Source of the DNA: Flavobacteriales bacterium
GTDB lineage: Bacteria; Bacteroidota; Bacteroidia; Flavobacteriales; PHOS-HE28
Assembly (NCBI GenBank): GCA_008016945.1
Contig: SSGN01000112.1
Coordinates: forward strand, 1 to 5,989
Direction: 5' to 3'
DNA: 5,989 bases
In this document: positions 5,048-5,989 of the stretch, piece by piece
Layout: each line of letters begins with the position of its first letter
Position numbering within the stretch: the stretch's first letter is position 1
Program-made: the position numbers and the translations under genes
The notes under the pieces: generated by a model
Database searches by the model: none
Told to the model about the DNA's origin: nothing
What the model saw: the letters and a program-made list of their open reading frames with translations, nothing else

Positions 5048-5989
5048 TCAGCCGGCCATCACCTCAGCGTACATGCCCTTCACCTCGTCCAGGATCGCCT
5101 CCAACACGGTGGGATCGCGTTCGGTACAGAGGCGCAGGCGCACCTCCTTCACATTAGGGAGGCCCTTGAGGTAGTTACCATAGTGGCGGCGCATCTCCAC
5201 CACGCCCTCCCAGGGGCCCTTCCAGACCAACGAAGCACGCAGGTGTTCACGGGCGGCCTCCACACGGTCGGCCACGGAAGGCGGTGGGCGGTGTTCGCCC
5301 GTGGCCATGAAATGCTTGATCTCGTTGAAGATGAACGGGTGTCCGATGGTGGCCCGCCCGATCATGATCCCATCCACGCCGTAACGACCACGATACTCCA
5401 CCGCCTTCTCCGGCGAATCGATATCGCCGTTGCCGAAGATCGGGATGTTCATCCGCGGGTTGTTCTTCACCTCGCCGATCAAAGTCCAATCGGCCGGGCC
5501 TTTGTACAGCTGTGCGCGGGTGCGGCCATGGATGCTCAAGGCCTGGATGCCGACATCCTGCAGCCGTTCTGCCACCTCCACGATGTTCTTCGTGGCCTCG
5601 TTCCAGCCCAGGCGGGTCTTCACCGTCACCGGCAGCTTCACGGCCTTCACCACCTTCTCGGTGAGGCGCACCATCTTGTCCACATCCTGTAGCAAGCACG
5701 CCCCGGCGCCCTTGCTCACCACCTTATGCACCGGACAACCGTAGTTGATATCGATCAGGTCCGGCTTAGCCGCTTCAGCGATGCGGGCCGCCTCTTCCAT
5801 GGCATCCTCGCTGCCCCCGAAGAGCTGGATGCCGATGGGCCGTTCCGCCTCGAAGATGTCCAACTTCTTCAGGCCTTTCGCCGCCTGACGGATGAGGCCC
5901 TCGCTGCTGATGAACTCGGTGAACATCAGGTCGGCACCATGCTTTTTGCACAACGCCCGGAACGGCGGATCGCTCACATCCTCCATGGG
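5048..5989 (-). CDS. dusB: tRNA-dihydrouridine synthase, DusB type (5' end beyond window)
   Basis: This FMN-dependent enzyme uses NADPH to reduce specific uridines in the tRNA D-loop to dihydrouridine; DusB in E. coli acts at U17. The ATG at 5986 opens 312 residues to the stop at 5048, but the preceding codon CCC also fits the family pattern (APMEDVSDPPFR). This Met is therefore the internal FMN-site Met, and probably some 15-20 residues lie outside the window. Numbering from this Met: FMN-binding entry MEDVSDPPFR 1-10, IQLFGG 53-58, DINYGCPVHKV 79-89 with catalytic Cys84, GAGACLL 93-99, KTRLGW 123-128, HGRTR 153-157, FGNGDI 184-189, DGIMIGRATIGHPF 205-218, then the C-terminal helical tRNA-binding domain with MRRHYGNYLKG at 265-275. 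All motifs are intact, so the enzyme should be active. It converges with the permease gene, 19 bases separating the stops. DusB is preferred over DusA/C on the motifs, but the subtype is not certain. Confidence 0.94.
   Translation of the reverse strand, partial: PMEDVSDPPFRALCKKHGADLMFTEFISSEGLIRQAAKGLKKLDIFEAERPIGIQLFGGSEDAMEEAARIAEAAKPDLIDINYGCPVHKVVSKGAGACLLQDVDKMVRLTEKVVKAVKLPVTVKTRLGWNEATKNIVEVAERLQDVGIQALSIHGRTRAQLYKGPADWTLIGEVKNNPRMNIPIFGNGDIDSPEKAVEYRGRYGVDGIMIGRATIGHPFIFNEIKHFMATGEHRPPPSVADRVEAAREHLRASLVWKGPWEGVVEMRRHYGNYLKGLPNVKEVRLRLCTERDPTVLEAILDEVKGMYAEVMAG

Overview
The window looks like a chromosomal segment from a GC-rich member of the Bacteroidota, probably Flavobacteriales-like. 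The grounds are the wording of three proteins: the start of the FtsX-family permease (MNLPLLFARRYLFAKRSNNA), the dihydrouridine synthase entry motif (MEDVSDPPFRALCK) and the start of the methyltransferase (QYDPVKRQLGAVFDRTPFLRK). Clear Shine-Dalgarno sequences are absent at the usual distance, which also fits that phylum. The assignment rests on remembered family appearance, not on a search.

Layout from left to right. Bases 1-103 hold what seems to be the 3' end of a rightward gene whose product ends in a beta-clamp-binding-like tail. After a 125-base gap containing a C-rich tract (a G-quadruplex motif on the minus strand) comes a class I SAM-dependent methyltransferase with a hydrophobic C-terminus (229-1047, +). 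It converges on a polytopic membrane protein (1335-2546, -) across 287 bases that hold several inverted repeats but no credible gene. Divergent from the membrane protein, after 494 bases of apparent non-coding DNA, are two rightward genes 41 bases apart: an exported DUF4197 protein (3041-3763) and an FtsX/LolC/LolE-type ABC transporter permease (3805-5028). The permease converges, with 19 bases between stops, on a tRNA-dihydrouridine synthase of DusB type (5048 to beyond the right edge, -), whose first residues lie outside the window.

Most of the content is ordinary: envelope biogenesis (permease, perhaps the DUF4197 protein), tRNA modification, and two genes (methyltransferase and multi-spanning membrane protein) that could belong to lipid or glycan metabolism. 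I see no mobile element, CRISPR array, tRNA or rRNA gene, and no defence or biosynthetic cluster. The points most worth a second look are the hairpin-rich convergent spacer, the G-quadruplex motif ahead of the methyltransferase, the unassigned membrane protein, the DUF4197-permease pairing and the unusually long divergent spacer.
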